64,000 nt of DNA, from assembly GCA_933228675.1 (NCBI GenBank), contig OW121743.1, positions 20,289,651-20,353,650 of the forward strand, written 5' to 3'. This document shows positions 38,258 through 49,662 of the stretch, piece after piece. Within the stretch, counting starts at the first letter, position 1. Every line of letters begins with the position of its first letter. The notes under the pieces are model-generated. The model was not told where the DNA came from, did no database searches, and saw only the letters and a list, made by a program, of their open reading frames with translations. The translations under genes and the position numbers were made by a program. This DNA comes from Stomorhina lunata. Its lineage: Eukaryota > Arthropoda > Insecta > Diptera > Rhiniidae.

Positions 38258-39155
38258 TTTCACACTGGCTTGTATTTATATAGAGCTTGTTTTTGCGAAA
38301 TTTAGTGGCCGTAGCTGTCATAGTTTCTAATTTAATAGCTTTTAACTGGTCTTTCCTACATTTTTTTTTTTGGTTTCCGGGAGTGTTTTTTATATAAAAG
38401 CTATAGTCATATGGACCGATTGCTATACAATTTGATATACTGACCAAAAGTTGCATAAAACTTCTCTGTTCTAAATTTAGCTGCCATAGATATTACAATT
38501 GTATTCAATTTATCAACATAAATGTGATTCCCGGGGCGGGTTATATTGGAGCTTTAAATAAATGTAAACCGATTTCACCCATTTCAGTGCACAACTTCTA
38601 TAAAATATCAAAAATACTTTTCTAAAATTTTGTCTCTCTAGCTCTTGTAGTTAAGAAGCTATCGCGCTTTTGTCTGTCGGACAGGCGGACATAAACCCCC
38701 ATTTCTTTTTGTATTTTTGTGTTTTCGTTTCTTAGATGGGAGTTATGGTCAAATGGTGACCGATTTTGACAAAATTTTGTACACAGGCTGGTATTGACAT
38801 AAGACTTCCTAGATTTAGTGGTAATATCTGTTGTAGTTTTCTAGATTTATTGGCATTTAAGTGTATTTAAGGTGAAATTTAGGCTGTTTTCATAAGTTTT
38901 TTGTACGAGAGCTATGGCTAAATGTGAACCGATTTTGAAGAAATTTTATACGCAGAAGTTTTACATAAGCCCCATGTAAAACTTCTACACAGCAAATTTG
39001 ATCATCATAGCTATTATAGTTTGTTATTTATTAGCAAATAAGCGATTAGCCTAGGCGAGGTTATACGGGAGCTATGGTCAAATGTTAACCGATTTTGCCC
39101 AATTTCAATACCAAACTTTTCTCAGAAATTAAGAATATTTTTGCAATATTAAATT
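38258..39155 (-). mobile_element. Family A element, copy A7 (old partial)
   Basis: Begins on the plus strand at CACACTGGCTTGTATTTATATAG and ends after TTTTCTCAGAAATTAAGAAT. Both termini and the GTCY tract are missing. It is more diverged than the other copies, so probably among the oldest. Confidence 0.7.
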
Positions 39156-39350
39156 CATAAACGAAAAATTCATAAGCAGAAAATCGAATTTTATAAAAAA
39201 TGTCAAATTTGTATAACCAAAATTTTAATTACAAAAAAAAGGTCAATTGGGTTCAATTTTTTAAAATTATTTACATTTTTTATCTAAACAATGAAATTAA
39301 CTTTTTTCGTTGCAAAAAATCATTAACTAGGCGAAATCCTAATAAGTAAC

Positions 39351-39434
39351 AATTTGACACTGTTAGAATATTTTCTGTGGGGCATCGTTAAAGACTTGCG
39401 TTATACAGAAAAAGCAGAGTTTGTTTCAGGATGA
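39351..39434 (+). pseudogene. Mariner/Tc1-like transposase C-terminal relic
   Basis: An 84-base stretch reads NLTLLEYFLWGIVKDLRYTE and then stops. It matches the LTPLDYFLWGxVKD block around the last catalytic acid of DDE transposases of the mariner/Tc1 type, with Glu where Asp is usual. Nothing upstream keeps the frame, so at most this is a fossil fragment, and chance is not fully excluded. Confidence 0.5.
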
Positions 39435-40300
39435 TTCAGAAACTTTAACATGATTAAAGCAGTTTTATTAAGATTTAAGATGACTTGGCAGTTGCATTTA
39501 CTTGCATTGAAAGAGTTGTATGAAAAGATGGGAAAGAGAGACATGTTTTTTAAAGTTTTGTATGAAAATAATGAAATTTTTAAAAGTAAACATATTTTGT
39601 TGTTCTTTTTACAAATCATAAAATCAACTTTCGAACAGCGGAGATTACCTGGCTACACTTGTATTTATTAAAAGCAAATATATCTATGAATGTATTTCAA
39701 ACAATGTGTGTATTCTTGGCTTGTTATCTCATGCTGGGTATGATGATACTGTTGCTTTTTCAAATTTAGAGATGAGCTTTCTGGGATTATGGTACTTTTA
39801 TAAGCAAATTATTTAGTACTTTTATTATGTTACCATCTACATATTTTGTTATCATTTAAAAAAAAAAAAAACCTCAGCATAAATAAAACCGCCTTTTAGT
39901 AATTATGTTGCTTATTATTATTCGTATCCTTGATACTAGTTCCTTTCTTAAAATCCCTAAGGAAGATAATATATTTTCTTTATTATTTACCTTAAAAAAT
40001 TTAATGTAGGATGAGGGAAAGAAAAGCGAATAATTGGAAATATATTGTAAAAACACCTTTAGTGCTTTGGAATATTTCACTGATTCGCTAGGCTTTCTTT
40101 ATTATTTTTTGTGGGTGATTTAATCTTATACTAATTTGTATTGTGTAATAATTTCTATGAGGTATTATTTGATTATAAATTTATAGGTGAGTATATTTTA
40201 ATAAGGGTTTAAAAAAAAGACTTAATTATATTTTATCTGGAATTTTTGATTTTGACAAGGAAGTTCATTCAAGTTTAATTTTTGTGTAGAAGCGAGAAAA
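39435..40300. other. Unassigned AT-rich intron sequence
   Basis: The 39450-39671 ORF overlaps other frames and has no recognisable domain. Nothing else is supported. Confidence 0.4.
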
Positions 40301-42079
40301 AACAAGTAAGAGTGTTATATTCGGCTGTGCCGAATCTTATATACCTACCATCAAGTTGTGTTAAATTCAGAAACAGGGTGCAGCTAATTCAAAATCTGGA
40401 CCAAAACTGAAAAAAATCGCTAAATTCGGTTGCCGTAGCTTTATAGTTCAACATTTAAAAATATTTTAGTGGTTTCCCCAGTATTTACTGTGATCAAAAT
40501 TCGGTGTCATAACCGGGTATAGTTTTATATTAATAAGTTGCTAAATACTTTTCGTTAATATGTAGTTAGACTAAACACGTTAATAGTAATACGACAGGTC
40601 CATATATTTCGTTAGGAGTTCCTAATGCATTCGTCATATATAAAGTCTGGGCTGAACATTGATTGATGCCTATCTAATTTTATAGGTGCAATCTTAATAT
40701 AATGAATGTACCTCCAAATCTTTTAGATTCTAGATATAAAAAGGGGATGTCATATATATAAGAATTATAGCCAAATGTTGACCGATTGTAAAAATTTTAC
40801 ACACTAGCTGGTATATATATAGAGCTTGCAAAATTTAGTGGCCAGAGCTATCATAGTTTGTAATTTAATAGCTTTTAACTGGCCTTTGCTAAAATTTTTG
40901 GTTTCCTTGAGTTTTTTATATGAAAGCTAAAGTCAAATATGGACTGATTCCTAAAAAAATTGATAAAGTGATCAAAAATTACATAAAACTTCCCTATTTT
41001 AAATTAAATCGTCATAGCAATTACAATTGTATTCAATTTATCAGCATTAATGTGTTTCCCGGGGCGGGGTTATATGGGAGCTCTAACTAAATTTGAACCG
41101 ATTTTGTCCATTTTCAACACATATCTTTTCAAAGACATAAAAAATACTTTTGTGAAATTTTGTCCCTCTAGCTCTTTTCGTTAAGGCGCTATCGTGCTAT
41201 TATCTGACGGACAGACGGACATAAATAACCTTTTCCTTATGTATTTTTGTGTTTCCATAAGTTTTTTATATGGGAGCTACGGTGAAATGGTGACCGATTG
41301 TGACAAAATTTTGCACACTGGCTGACATTGATATAAGACTTCCTTGTGCTTAATTTAGTCTTACTAGCTTTTGTAGTTAAGGGCTATCATGATTTTATCT
41401 GACGGACGGATGGACATAAATCCCCTTTTCTTTTTGAATTTTTGTGTTTTCGTAAGTTTTTTATATGGGAGCTAGGTCAAATGGTGACCGATTGCGACAA
41501 AATTTTGTACTCTGGCTGGCATTGACTTTCTTGTGCCAAATTTCGTGGTTATATCTGTTATAATTTTAGATTTAATGGCATTTAAGTGTATTTTAGGTGA
41601 AATTTAGGCTGTTTTCGTAAGTTTTTTGTATGGGAGCTATGGCTAAATGTGAACCGATTTTGATGAAATTTTACACGCTATCTAGAGCTAATGTAAAACT
41701 TCTATATACTAAATTTTATCATCATAGCTGCTATAATTTGTCATTTATTAACAAATAAGCGATTAGCCTAAACGAGGTTATACGGGAGCTATGGTCAAAT
41801 GAGAACTGATTTTGCCCAATTTCAATACCAAAATTTTCCCAGAGATAAAGAATATTTTTACTAAGTTTCAGTGAGCTAGCTCCTTTCGTTTAGGCGTTAT
41901 CGTGATTTCAACAGACAGACAGACGGACAGACGGACAGACAGACGGACATGGCTCAATCTTAGAATTTCATAAGGATTCAGAATATATATCGTTTTTGGT
42001 TTTTGAGCCAATATTAAGGAAATTACAAACGGAATGACAATCTCAATATACCACCCATTCTTTTTGATGGTGGGTATAA
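40301..42079 (-). mobile_element. Family A element, copy A8
   Basis: Full-length, from AACAAGTAAGAGTG and the stem-loop (40301-40340) to GATGGTGGGTATAAAAA ending at 42079. Its 5' end abuts AGGGGATGTTATATAT of the neighbouring partial copy A9 without a gap. Confidence 0.8.
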
Positions 42080-42127
42080 AAAGGGGATGTTATATATATA
42101 AGAATTATAGCCAAATGTTGACCGATT

Positions 42128-42224
<97 letters not shown>

Positions 42225-42803
42225 CTTATTCTTGCAAAATTTAGTAGCCAGAGCTATCATAGTTTGTAATTTAATAGATTTTAACTGGCCTTTGCTAAAA
42301 TTTTTGGTTTCCGTGAGTTTTTTATATGAAAGCTCAAGTCAAATTTGGACTGATTCCTAAAAAATTTGATAAAGTGATCAAAAATTACATAAAACTTCTC
42401 TATTTTAAATTTAATCGTCATAGCAATTACAATTGTATTCAATTTATCAGCATTAATGTGTTTCCCGGGGCGGCGTTATATGGGAGCTCTAACTAAATAA
42501 AGAGCAAATGTAAAACTTCTATATACCAAATTTTATCATCATAGCTGCTATAATTTGTCATTTATTAACAAATAAGCGATTAGCCTAGACGAGGTTATAC
42601 GGGAGCTATGGTCAAATGTGAACCGATTTTTCCCAATTTCAATACCAAAATTTTCTCAGAGTTGAAGAATATTTTTACTAAGTTTCAGTTAGCTAGCTCT
42701 TTTCGCTTAGACGTTATCGTGATTTCAACAGACAGACGGACATAGCTCAATCGTCTTAGAATTTCATAAGGATTCAGAATATACATCGTTTTTGATTTTT
42801 ATA
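42080..42803 (-). mobile_element. Family A element, 5'-body only, copy A9
   Basis: Contains only the part between the internal GGGGATG site and the GTCY side. An internal deletion joins GGAGCTCTAACTAAATA to AGAGCAAATGTAAAACTTC near 42500. The outer 5' arm is also missing. The TA tract of this copy has expanded (next entry). Confidence 0.75.
42128..42221. repeat. (TA)n microsatellite, about 46 units
   Basis: An uninterrupted TA run grown from the five- or six-unit GGTATATATATAGAGC tract present in other family A copies. A 62-residue Ile/Tyr ORF across it is an artefact. Confidence 0.9.
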
Positions 42804-42939
42804 AAAAATTAAATACCTAACGTTAAATAATTTATAAGATTATCAAAGTTATATTGAAGAAATTTTGGTTGAAAATTTTGATTAATTAGCTTGTAATTTT
42901 TCGTTTATAAATAAGGGAGTAAGAAATGAATGAAATAAT

Positions 42940-44533
42940 AGTTAAGTAAGAGTGTTATATTCGGCTGTGCCGAATCTTATATACACACCATCAATTTGCG
43001 CTAAATTTAAAAAACATATCTTACGTATCACCCTCACGAGGTAATTAACTAATTTAAAATGTGGACCAAATTTGAAAAAAAACAAGTAAGAAAGTGCTAT
43101 AGTCGGTCAAGCCCGACCATACGATACCCTTCACCACTAAGGTCAAAGGTGTTCTTTTATCTGTATAAAGACAAATATTTGCTGAATTTTGCCATCATAC
43201 AAACATTTTCTCAAAACTTATTTATTTAAGCTGTTTCCGTCATTTGGACTTATATAAGAGCTAGGGTCAAATGTGGACCGATTATCTTGAAATTGGACAA
43301 CTTGATTACAGTTGTTACAAAAATTATGTGTGCAAAAACTAAACTCAAAATTCTTATTATCTTCGGATTTACGAGCGTTTTAGTGATTTTTGCCTCATTT
43401 AGTGCGTTTTGATAGAAGAGTTTGTATGGAAGCTATGGTCAAATATAAACCGATTTCAACTAAATTTGGTACAGTGGTTTTGGTTTACGTAAGTAGTGTT
43501 TGTTTCAAATTTCACGAAAAAATATTGATATTTGTGGTCGAAATATCAATTCCGGGAAGTAGGACCTATGCGAGGTACCATAAATAATGGGCCGATTTTG
43601 ACGAATTTCAATAGCCATGGTCCTATGAAAATGATCTGTGCCAAATTTCATCAGATTATATTCAGAATTACGACCTGTAGTTTGATTACAAGGTTTACAT
43701 GGGGGTCCAGCCAGGCAGACGGACGGACGGACGGACGGACGGACTGACATCGCTAAATCGACTCATAAAGTGATTCTAAGCCTATTGGTATACTAAAAGG
43801 TGGGTCTTAGATAAATATTTCTATGTGTTACATACATCAGCACAAACTTTTAATACCCTTTCCACCTATGGTTGTGAAGGGTATAAATATTACGATTGTT
43901 GGTATTGTTTGTTAAATCATTGGACATAAGACTTCCGGCATTGACATAAGACTTCCTTGTGATAAATTTAGTGGACAAAGCTATTACAGTTTATCACTTA
44001 TTGGCATTTAAATGTATTTTAGGTGAAATTTTGGCTGTTTCCGTAAGTTTTTTATATGGGAGCTATGGTAAAATGTGAACCGACTTCGATGAAATTTTAT
44101 GTGCTGCCTAGTGCTTACGTAAAACTTATATGTACTAAATTTTATCGTCATAGCTATTACAATTTGTCATTTATTATCAAATAAGCGATTAGCCTAGACT
44201 GAGTTCTACGGGAGTTATGGTCAATGGGAACCGATTTTGCCCGATTTCAATACCAACATTTTCCAAGAAATAAAGAATATTTATGAAAAATTTCAATGAT
44301 CTATATTCTTTCCTTAAGGTTTTATCGTGCCGACAACAGACAGACAGACATATGGACAGACAGACGGTCGGACGGACAGACAGACGGCCAGACAGACGGA
44401 CATCGCTCAATCGTCTTAGAATTTTATAAGGATTCGAAATATACTTTAATTTTGGTTTTTGAGATAATATTAAGGAAATTACAAACGGAATGACAATCTC
44501 AATATATCCCCCATTCTTTTTGATGATGGGTAT
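42940..44533 (-). mobile_element. Family A element, copy A10, split by B4
   Basis: The 3' end with stem-loop is at 42943-43080 and the 5' body is at 43886-44533, ending GATGATGGGTATGAAAA. The family B element between them entered the T-rich (minus-strand) site that reads GATTTTTTCAGTTTTGG in other copies. The microsatellite at 44338-44401 mixes GACA, GACGGTC and GACGGCC units. Confidence 0.75.
43082..43885 (-). mobile_element. Family B element, copy B4 (complete)
   Basis: Both ends are present: AACAAGTAAGAAAGTGC with the TCGGTCAAGCCCGA stem-loop, and AATACCCTTTCCACC...GTGAAGGGTATAA. The GGACGGACGGAC tract is at 43720-43745. At about 0.8 kb it is the best size reference for family B. Confidence 0.8.
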
Positions 44534-44870
44534 GAAAAAGGGATGTTATATATATAAAAACTATAGCCAAATGTTGACCAATTGTCACAAAATTTTACAC
44601 ACTGGCTGATACTTACATAAAGATTATTCTTGCATAATTTAATGGCCATAGCTATCATAGTTTCCAGTAGCTTTTAACCGGCCTTTGTTAGATTTTTTTG
44701 ATCCCATACAAAAGACCTACGAGAGTGATTTTTATATAAAGTCAAATATGAACCGATTCCTATAAGATGTGTAATACTGCCCAATTGTCGCATAAAACTT
44801 CTCTATTCTAAATTAAGTCGTCATAGATATTACAATTGTATTTAATTTATCTATAGTATTTATAGTAATA

Positions 44871-44920
44871 GAGGCCCTATGCTCCACTGGGAGTCAAGGA
44901 TAACAGAAGTAGAAGAAGAA
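44871..44920 (+). mobile_element. RTE-like LINE, 50-bp 3' scrap
   Basis: Carries only the last codons of the LINE (GAGGCCCTATGCTCCACTGG, then GAGTCAAGGATAACAG) and the AGAAGAAGAA tail. It is flanked by near-identical 11-12 bp repeats (TTTAATTTATC at about 44840 and TTCAATTTATC at 44921), the expected target duplication. About 20 bp of filler precede the LINE piece. A textbook extreme 5' truncation. Confidence 0.8.
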
Positions 44921-45799
44921 TTCAATTTATCAGAGATTCCCGGGGCGGGGTTATAAGGGAGCTCTTACTAAATGTGAACTAATGTAGCCCATTTTTAACA
45001 CACAACTTTTTCAAGATATCGAAAATACTTTTCTTAAAGTTTGTCCCTCTAGCTTTTTTCGGTAAGGCGCTATAGCCCCTCTTTATATATCTTTGGGTTA
45101 CCGTTAGCTTTTTTTATATGAAAGCTATGATTAAATGGTGACCGATTGTAACAAAACGGCGCTCTGGCTGGTATTCACATAAGACTTTATTGTGCCATAG
45201 CTATCATGCATTAAACACATAGACAACAGCAGGCTACGGGCTACAACCTGTCGAAATTAGAATACATGCATTCAAATAGAAATAAATTTTTTAGAGTCGA
45301 CACGGCTACACGACTACCGACCACCGTTGAAGCTGTAGCCAAAATTAAACTATTTTCTATTTTTGTTGGCGACAATAAAAGATTTAGTGCTGCCAACACC
45401 ATATAATATTAAAATAAATGAACGATTTATACCACTTGACTTTATTTACCATAAATACAATGGAGAGAATTTATGTAAACAATTTACATACTTATCAAAT
45501 ATTTATATATTTAATGTATATAATAATATCTAATAAAATATTATCTAAAAATTTATATTTATAAAACTCTAACTTAATAGAAGTAAAATTTTAAAAAGTT
45601 ATTTTTTAAACTGTCAACTCACACGCTGTGTGCTAGAGCTACGTAGTTCATGTTATATAAAAGCCCAGTATGTCCTTTATAAAATTCATTATATAAAAGA
45701 GCATACTTATATCTATATTGTTTTAAGATATACGAATTTTTATAAAAAATTCGGTTGCAGAAATAAGTTTATAGTATATTAGCTCCTTATCCATTATAA

Positions 45800-45855
45800 A
45801 GAATATTATATAGAATATTATATAGAATATTATATAGAATATATAAGAATATAAA
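45800..45855. repeat. Short tandem repeat, AATATTATATAG units
   Basis: About four tandem copies of a 12-bp unit, AATATTATATAG, inside the TIR element. Confidence 0.7.
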
Positions 45856-45998
45856 AGATATTTTCAGTAGCTTTTGTTTGATACCAAAAAAGTTAATATC
45901 GGATATAAACTTCTAAAGTTATACCGTATTATTCTTGAAACTTAAAAAGCCCATAACTCTTAAACTATTAGAGATCACACCAAAATCTTTCTATAAAT

Positions 45999-47575
45999 TT
46001 TTATACCCACCATCAAAAAGAATGGGGGGTATATTGAGATTGTCATTCCGTTTATAATTTCCTTAATATTGGTTCAAAAATCAAAAACGATATATATTCT
46101 GAATCCTTATGAAATTCTAAGACGATTGAGCTATGTCCGTCTGTCTGTCTGTCTGTTGAAATCACGATAACGTCTAAACGAAAAGAGCTAGCTAACTGAA
46201 TCTTAGCAAAAACATTCTTTATCTATGAGAAAAATTTGGTATTGAAATTGGGCAAAATCGGTTAGCATTTGGCCATAGCTCCCGTATAACCTCGTCTAGG
46301 CTAATCGCTTATTTGCTAATAAATGACAAATTATGACAGTTATGATGACAAAATTTGATATCTAGAAGTTTTCGATAAGCACTAGGCAGCATATAAAATT
46401 TCATCGAAATCGGTTCACATTTAGCCATAGCTCCCATACAAAAAACTTATGAAAACAGGATAAATTTCACCCAAAATACACTTAAATGCCAATAAATCTA
46501 AAAGTATAACAGATATAACCACTAAATTTGGCACAAGAAAGTCTTATATCAATGCCAGCCAGTGTGCAAAATTTTGTCACAATCGGTCACTATTTCACCT
46601 AGCTCCCATATAAAAAACTTACGAAAACACAAAAATTCAAAAAGAAAAGGGGATTTATGTCCGTCAGATAAAATCGCGATAGCTCCTTAACTACAAGAGC
46701 TAGTAAAACTAAATTAAGCACAAGGAAGTCTTATGTCAATGCCAGCCAGTGTGCAAAATTTCGTCACAATCGGCGGTCACCATGTGACCATAGCTCCCAT
46801 ATAAAAAACTTATGGAAATACAAAAATACATAAAGAAAAGGTTGTTTATGTCCGTCTGTCCGTCAGAAAAAGCACGATAGCGCCTTAACGAAAAGAGCTA
46901 GAGGGACAAAATTTTACAAAAGTATTTTGGATATCTTGAGAAAGATGTGTGTTGAAAATGGACAAAATCGGTTCAAATTTAGTTAGAGCTCCCATATAAC
47001 CCCGCCCCAGGAAACACATTAATGCTGATAAATTGAATACAATTGTAATAGCTATGACGATTAAATTTAAAATAGGGAAGTTTTATGCAATTTTTGATCA
47101 GTTTATCAAATTTTATAGGAATCAGTCCATATTTGACTTTAGCTTTCATGTGAAAAACACTCACGGAAACCAAAAATTTTAGCAAAGGCCAGTTAAAAGC
47201 TATTAAATTAGAAACTATGATAGCTATGGTCACTAAATTTTGCAAGAATAAGCTCTCTATATATACGAAAAGTATTTAACAACTTATTAATGTAAAACTA
47301 TACCTGGTTATGAGACCGAATTTTGATCAAAGTAAATACTGGGGAAACCACTAAAATATTTTTGAATGTTGAACTATAAAGCTACGGAAACCTAATTTAG
47401 TCCAAAGGTTTTACCAACAATACCAAATAGCTTAGCGATTTTTTCAGTTTTGGTGCAGATTTTGAATTAGCTGCACCCTTGTAGATATATGAGATATGTT
47501 TCTAAATTTAACACAACTTGATGGTGGGTATATAAGATTCGGCACAGCCGAATATAACACTCTTACTTGTTTTTG
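45999..47575 (+). mobile_element. Family A element, copy A12 (nested)
   Basis: Plus-oriented, from TTTTTATACCCACCATC to the stem-loop and CTTACTTGTTTT at 47570. The inner segment with TATATCTACAATC is missing: sequence jumps from AAGCTCTCTATATATAC to GAAAAGTATTTAAC near 47265. It lies inside the TIR element and inverted relative to A11. Confidence 0.8.
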
Positions 47576-48215
47576 ATATAGACATACCATCAGGTACAGT
47601 AAAACCGTTGATTTCGGAGGTTAATTAATAAAATGAATTTATGTCGTTTTTATCAAAATTTAAATTGTTATTTTGTCCATCTTATAAACGCGATATTGGC
47701 ACCACTCATAAACAGGTGTTTCGAAATGTAGCTGCCATCCAAAATAATTAAATAGCTGACTACGAGGCTACTATTGCAGCCAACGACTTTTGTAGTCGGT
47801 GTTCGTGTAGCCTGCTGTTGTCTATGTGTTTAATGCATCACAGTTTATCATTTATTGCCATTTAAGTGTTTTTAGGGTGGAATTTAGGCTATTTCCTAAG
47901 TGTTTTGTATGGGAGCTATGGTTAAATGTGTACCGCTTTCGACGAGATTTGATATGCTGCCTAGTCCTTATGTAAAACTTCTAAAATCCAAATTTTATCA
48001 TCATGGCTCTTATAATTTATCATTTATTTGTAAATAAGCGACTAACCTAAACGAGGTAATACAGGAGCTTTGGTAAAATGTAAAGCGATTTTGTCCAATT
48101 TCAATATCAAAATTTTCCCAGAAATGAAGAGTATCTTTGCCAAGTTGAGCCAATATAAAGGAAATTACAAACGGAATGACAATCGGAATGACCCCATTCT
48201 TTATGATAGGGGCTA

Positions 48216-48585
48216 TAAAAATATGTTACCACTCGTGATATAACTTTTAATTATATTTATACTAAATAGCTCAATATGTTAACTTAATAAACTTTATTTT
48301 ATTTTCATTATTCAATTTATTATCATTTTCATTTTCCTTTGTTCTACATACATATAAAATGAATGGCTTCCAAAATTTCGTTTAAAAATTTATTATTCAA
48401 TTACAAAGACCCTGTAATTTTCACACCATTTTTCTTACAACATAAATGAAACCTGCAATTAGCAACAATAAAAAATGTCGTGCAGCTAAAGAAGGTTGTA
48501 ACAAGAAGTTTAAACGAAAAGGTCAAATTATTTAATGTTTTATAGGACATGAAAAATATACTGCAGAAATATGGGCCACCAACGC
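48216..48585. other. Unassigned AT-rich intron sequence
   Basis: No gene or element ends are supported here. Confidence 0.4.
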
Positions 48586-49086
48586 CACAGTGGGACGGTT
48601 TAAAAATATAATGCGGAATAGGTCCGTAACTTCTAAACCATTGGGCTGATTTTTGCATATGGATATAGCATATGTATTGGGGAGCTTAATTTTTGAAAAT
48701 GGAAAGCCTAGATTTTACTGGGGCGGCACAATCGGTCCCTAAAGTAGGGCATCTCAAACTCAAATCGCTTAAAACGATATATAATTCTCATTTCCTAACT
48801 GATTTGAAAAATCATACTATATAACAAATATATAGGTCAAGATCTACAAAAAATGCTACATGCACATGCTATCTCTTACGGTTTAAAAGATATTCAACTT
48901 CAAAAAAAATTGTCAATTTTTGTCCCATACTGCTCCGATTTTTTTACTAATATCTGATCTATATATAAATTGATTTTCTTGATTGAAACCCCTACGGGGT
49001 TTCTAGCGGTTTAGAAACTAACGGTTTAGAGCTAAAGTTTAAGCTGCGGACTTATTTTCATTCTATTTTTAAACCATCTCACTGTG
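48586..49086. mobile_element. Transib-like MITE (501 bp)
   Basis: Left end CACAGTGGGACGGTTTAAAA and right end (reverse complement) CACAGTGAGATGGTTTAAAA are inverted repeats continuing imperfectly for about 40 bp (AAATA(T/G)AATG, GTCCG). The CACAGTG heptamer is shared with 3441-4584. The hAT MITE at 49090 entered its right border, and I found no clear 5-bp duplication after mentally removing that insertion. Assignment is weaker than for the first Transib-like element. Confidence 0.5.
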
Positions 49087-49089
49087 CAG

Positions 49090-49654
49090 TAGAGCGGTTC
49101 GCCTTCCACACAAAAAAAAGTTATGTCAGTCACTCCCTAGGATTAAAGATAATGTTAAAACAATTCCAAAAAATATTTTTTTATTTTTTTACCACGCCTA
49201 CAAATACCGCCCTTTTACTATTTTGTTCACAGTGTCGCCATTTTAAGTCCGATCATAACATTTTATATATCGCTGTTCGCAGCTCTGCAAGGGCTACATT
49301 TCACTCTTTAATAGTTTTTTACTATCACGTCAATTTATAGTCATTACTTTTAAAAACTAGATTTTTAGTCGATTTGATTAGGGTGGGTACGACTCGAATT
49401 TTAAAAAGTCATGACTAGAAATTGACGAGGTTGTAAAAAATTATCAAAGAGAGAAATGTAGCCTTGAAAGAGCCCTGAAAATCGATGTATAATATGTTAT
49501 GATCGGACAAAAGATGGCGACACAGTTAATAAAACACAAAAAGGGCGGTATTTGTAGGCGTGGTAAAAAAATAAAAATAATTTTTTTGGAATTATTTTTA
49601 CATTATCTTTAATCCTAGGGGGTGACTGACTCAACTTTTTTTCGAACCACTCTA
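49090..49654. mobile_element. hAT MITE, copy 2 (565 bp, palindromic)
   Basis: Same family as 19543-20080: TAGAGCGGTTCG...CGAACCACTCTA ends, a perfect 8-bp duplication CTGTGCAG at 49082-49089 and 49655-49662, and long internal complementarity (ACCACGCCTACAAATACCGCC near 49191 with its complement near 49544). Two copies with different perfect duplications prove past mobility. Confidence 0.85.
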
Positions 49655-49662
49655 CTGTGCAG

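Larger units (their letters stand above)
45207..47837. mobile_element. Terminal-inverted-repeat element, 31-bp TIR, 3-bp duplication
   Basis: Perfect 31-bp inverted ends (45207-45237, starting TGCATTAAACACATAG; 47807-47837). Outside both is TCA (45204-45206 and 47838-47840), and removing the element plus one TCA restores family A sequence AGCTATCACAGTTTATC. A 3-bp duplication is most like PIF/Harbinger (usually TWA), but the superfamily is not settled. Family A copy A12 sits inside. No transposase is seen. Bases 45225-45440 match the reverse complement of 8518-8735, and GGCACCACTCATAAACAG at about 47700 also matches the LINE there. Confidence 0.7.
44534..48215 (-). mobile_element. Family A element, 5'-body copy A11, split
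   Basis: Starts directly after the 5' end of A10 at AGGGATGTTATATATATAA and lacks the inner segment and 3' end. It is interrupted by a LINE scrap at about 44871-44920 and by the inverted-repeat element 45207-47837, resuming at TCACAGTTTATCATTTATTGCC. It is strongly diverged and loses the GTCY tract near 48140. Confidence 0.7.

Noticed and set aside
39450..39671. 73-codon ORF after the transposase-like block
   Set aside because: No transposase similarity, different frame from the block, and the opposite strand is equally open.
42034..42222. 62-residue Ile/Tyr ORF
   Set aside because: Translation of the (TA)n run.
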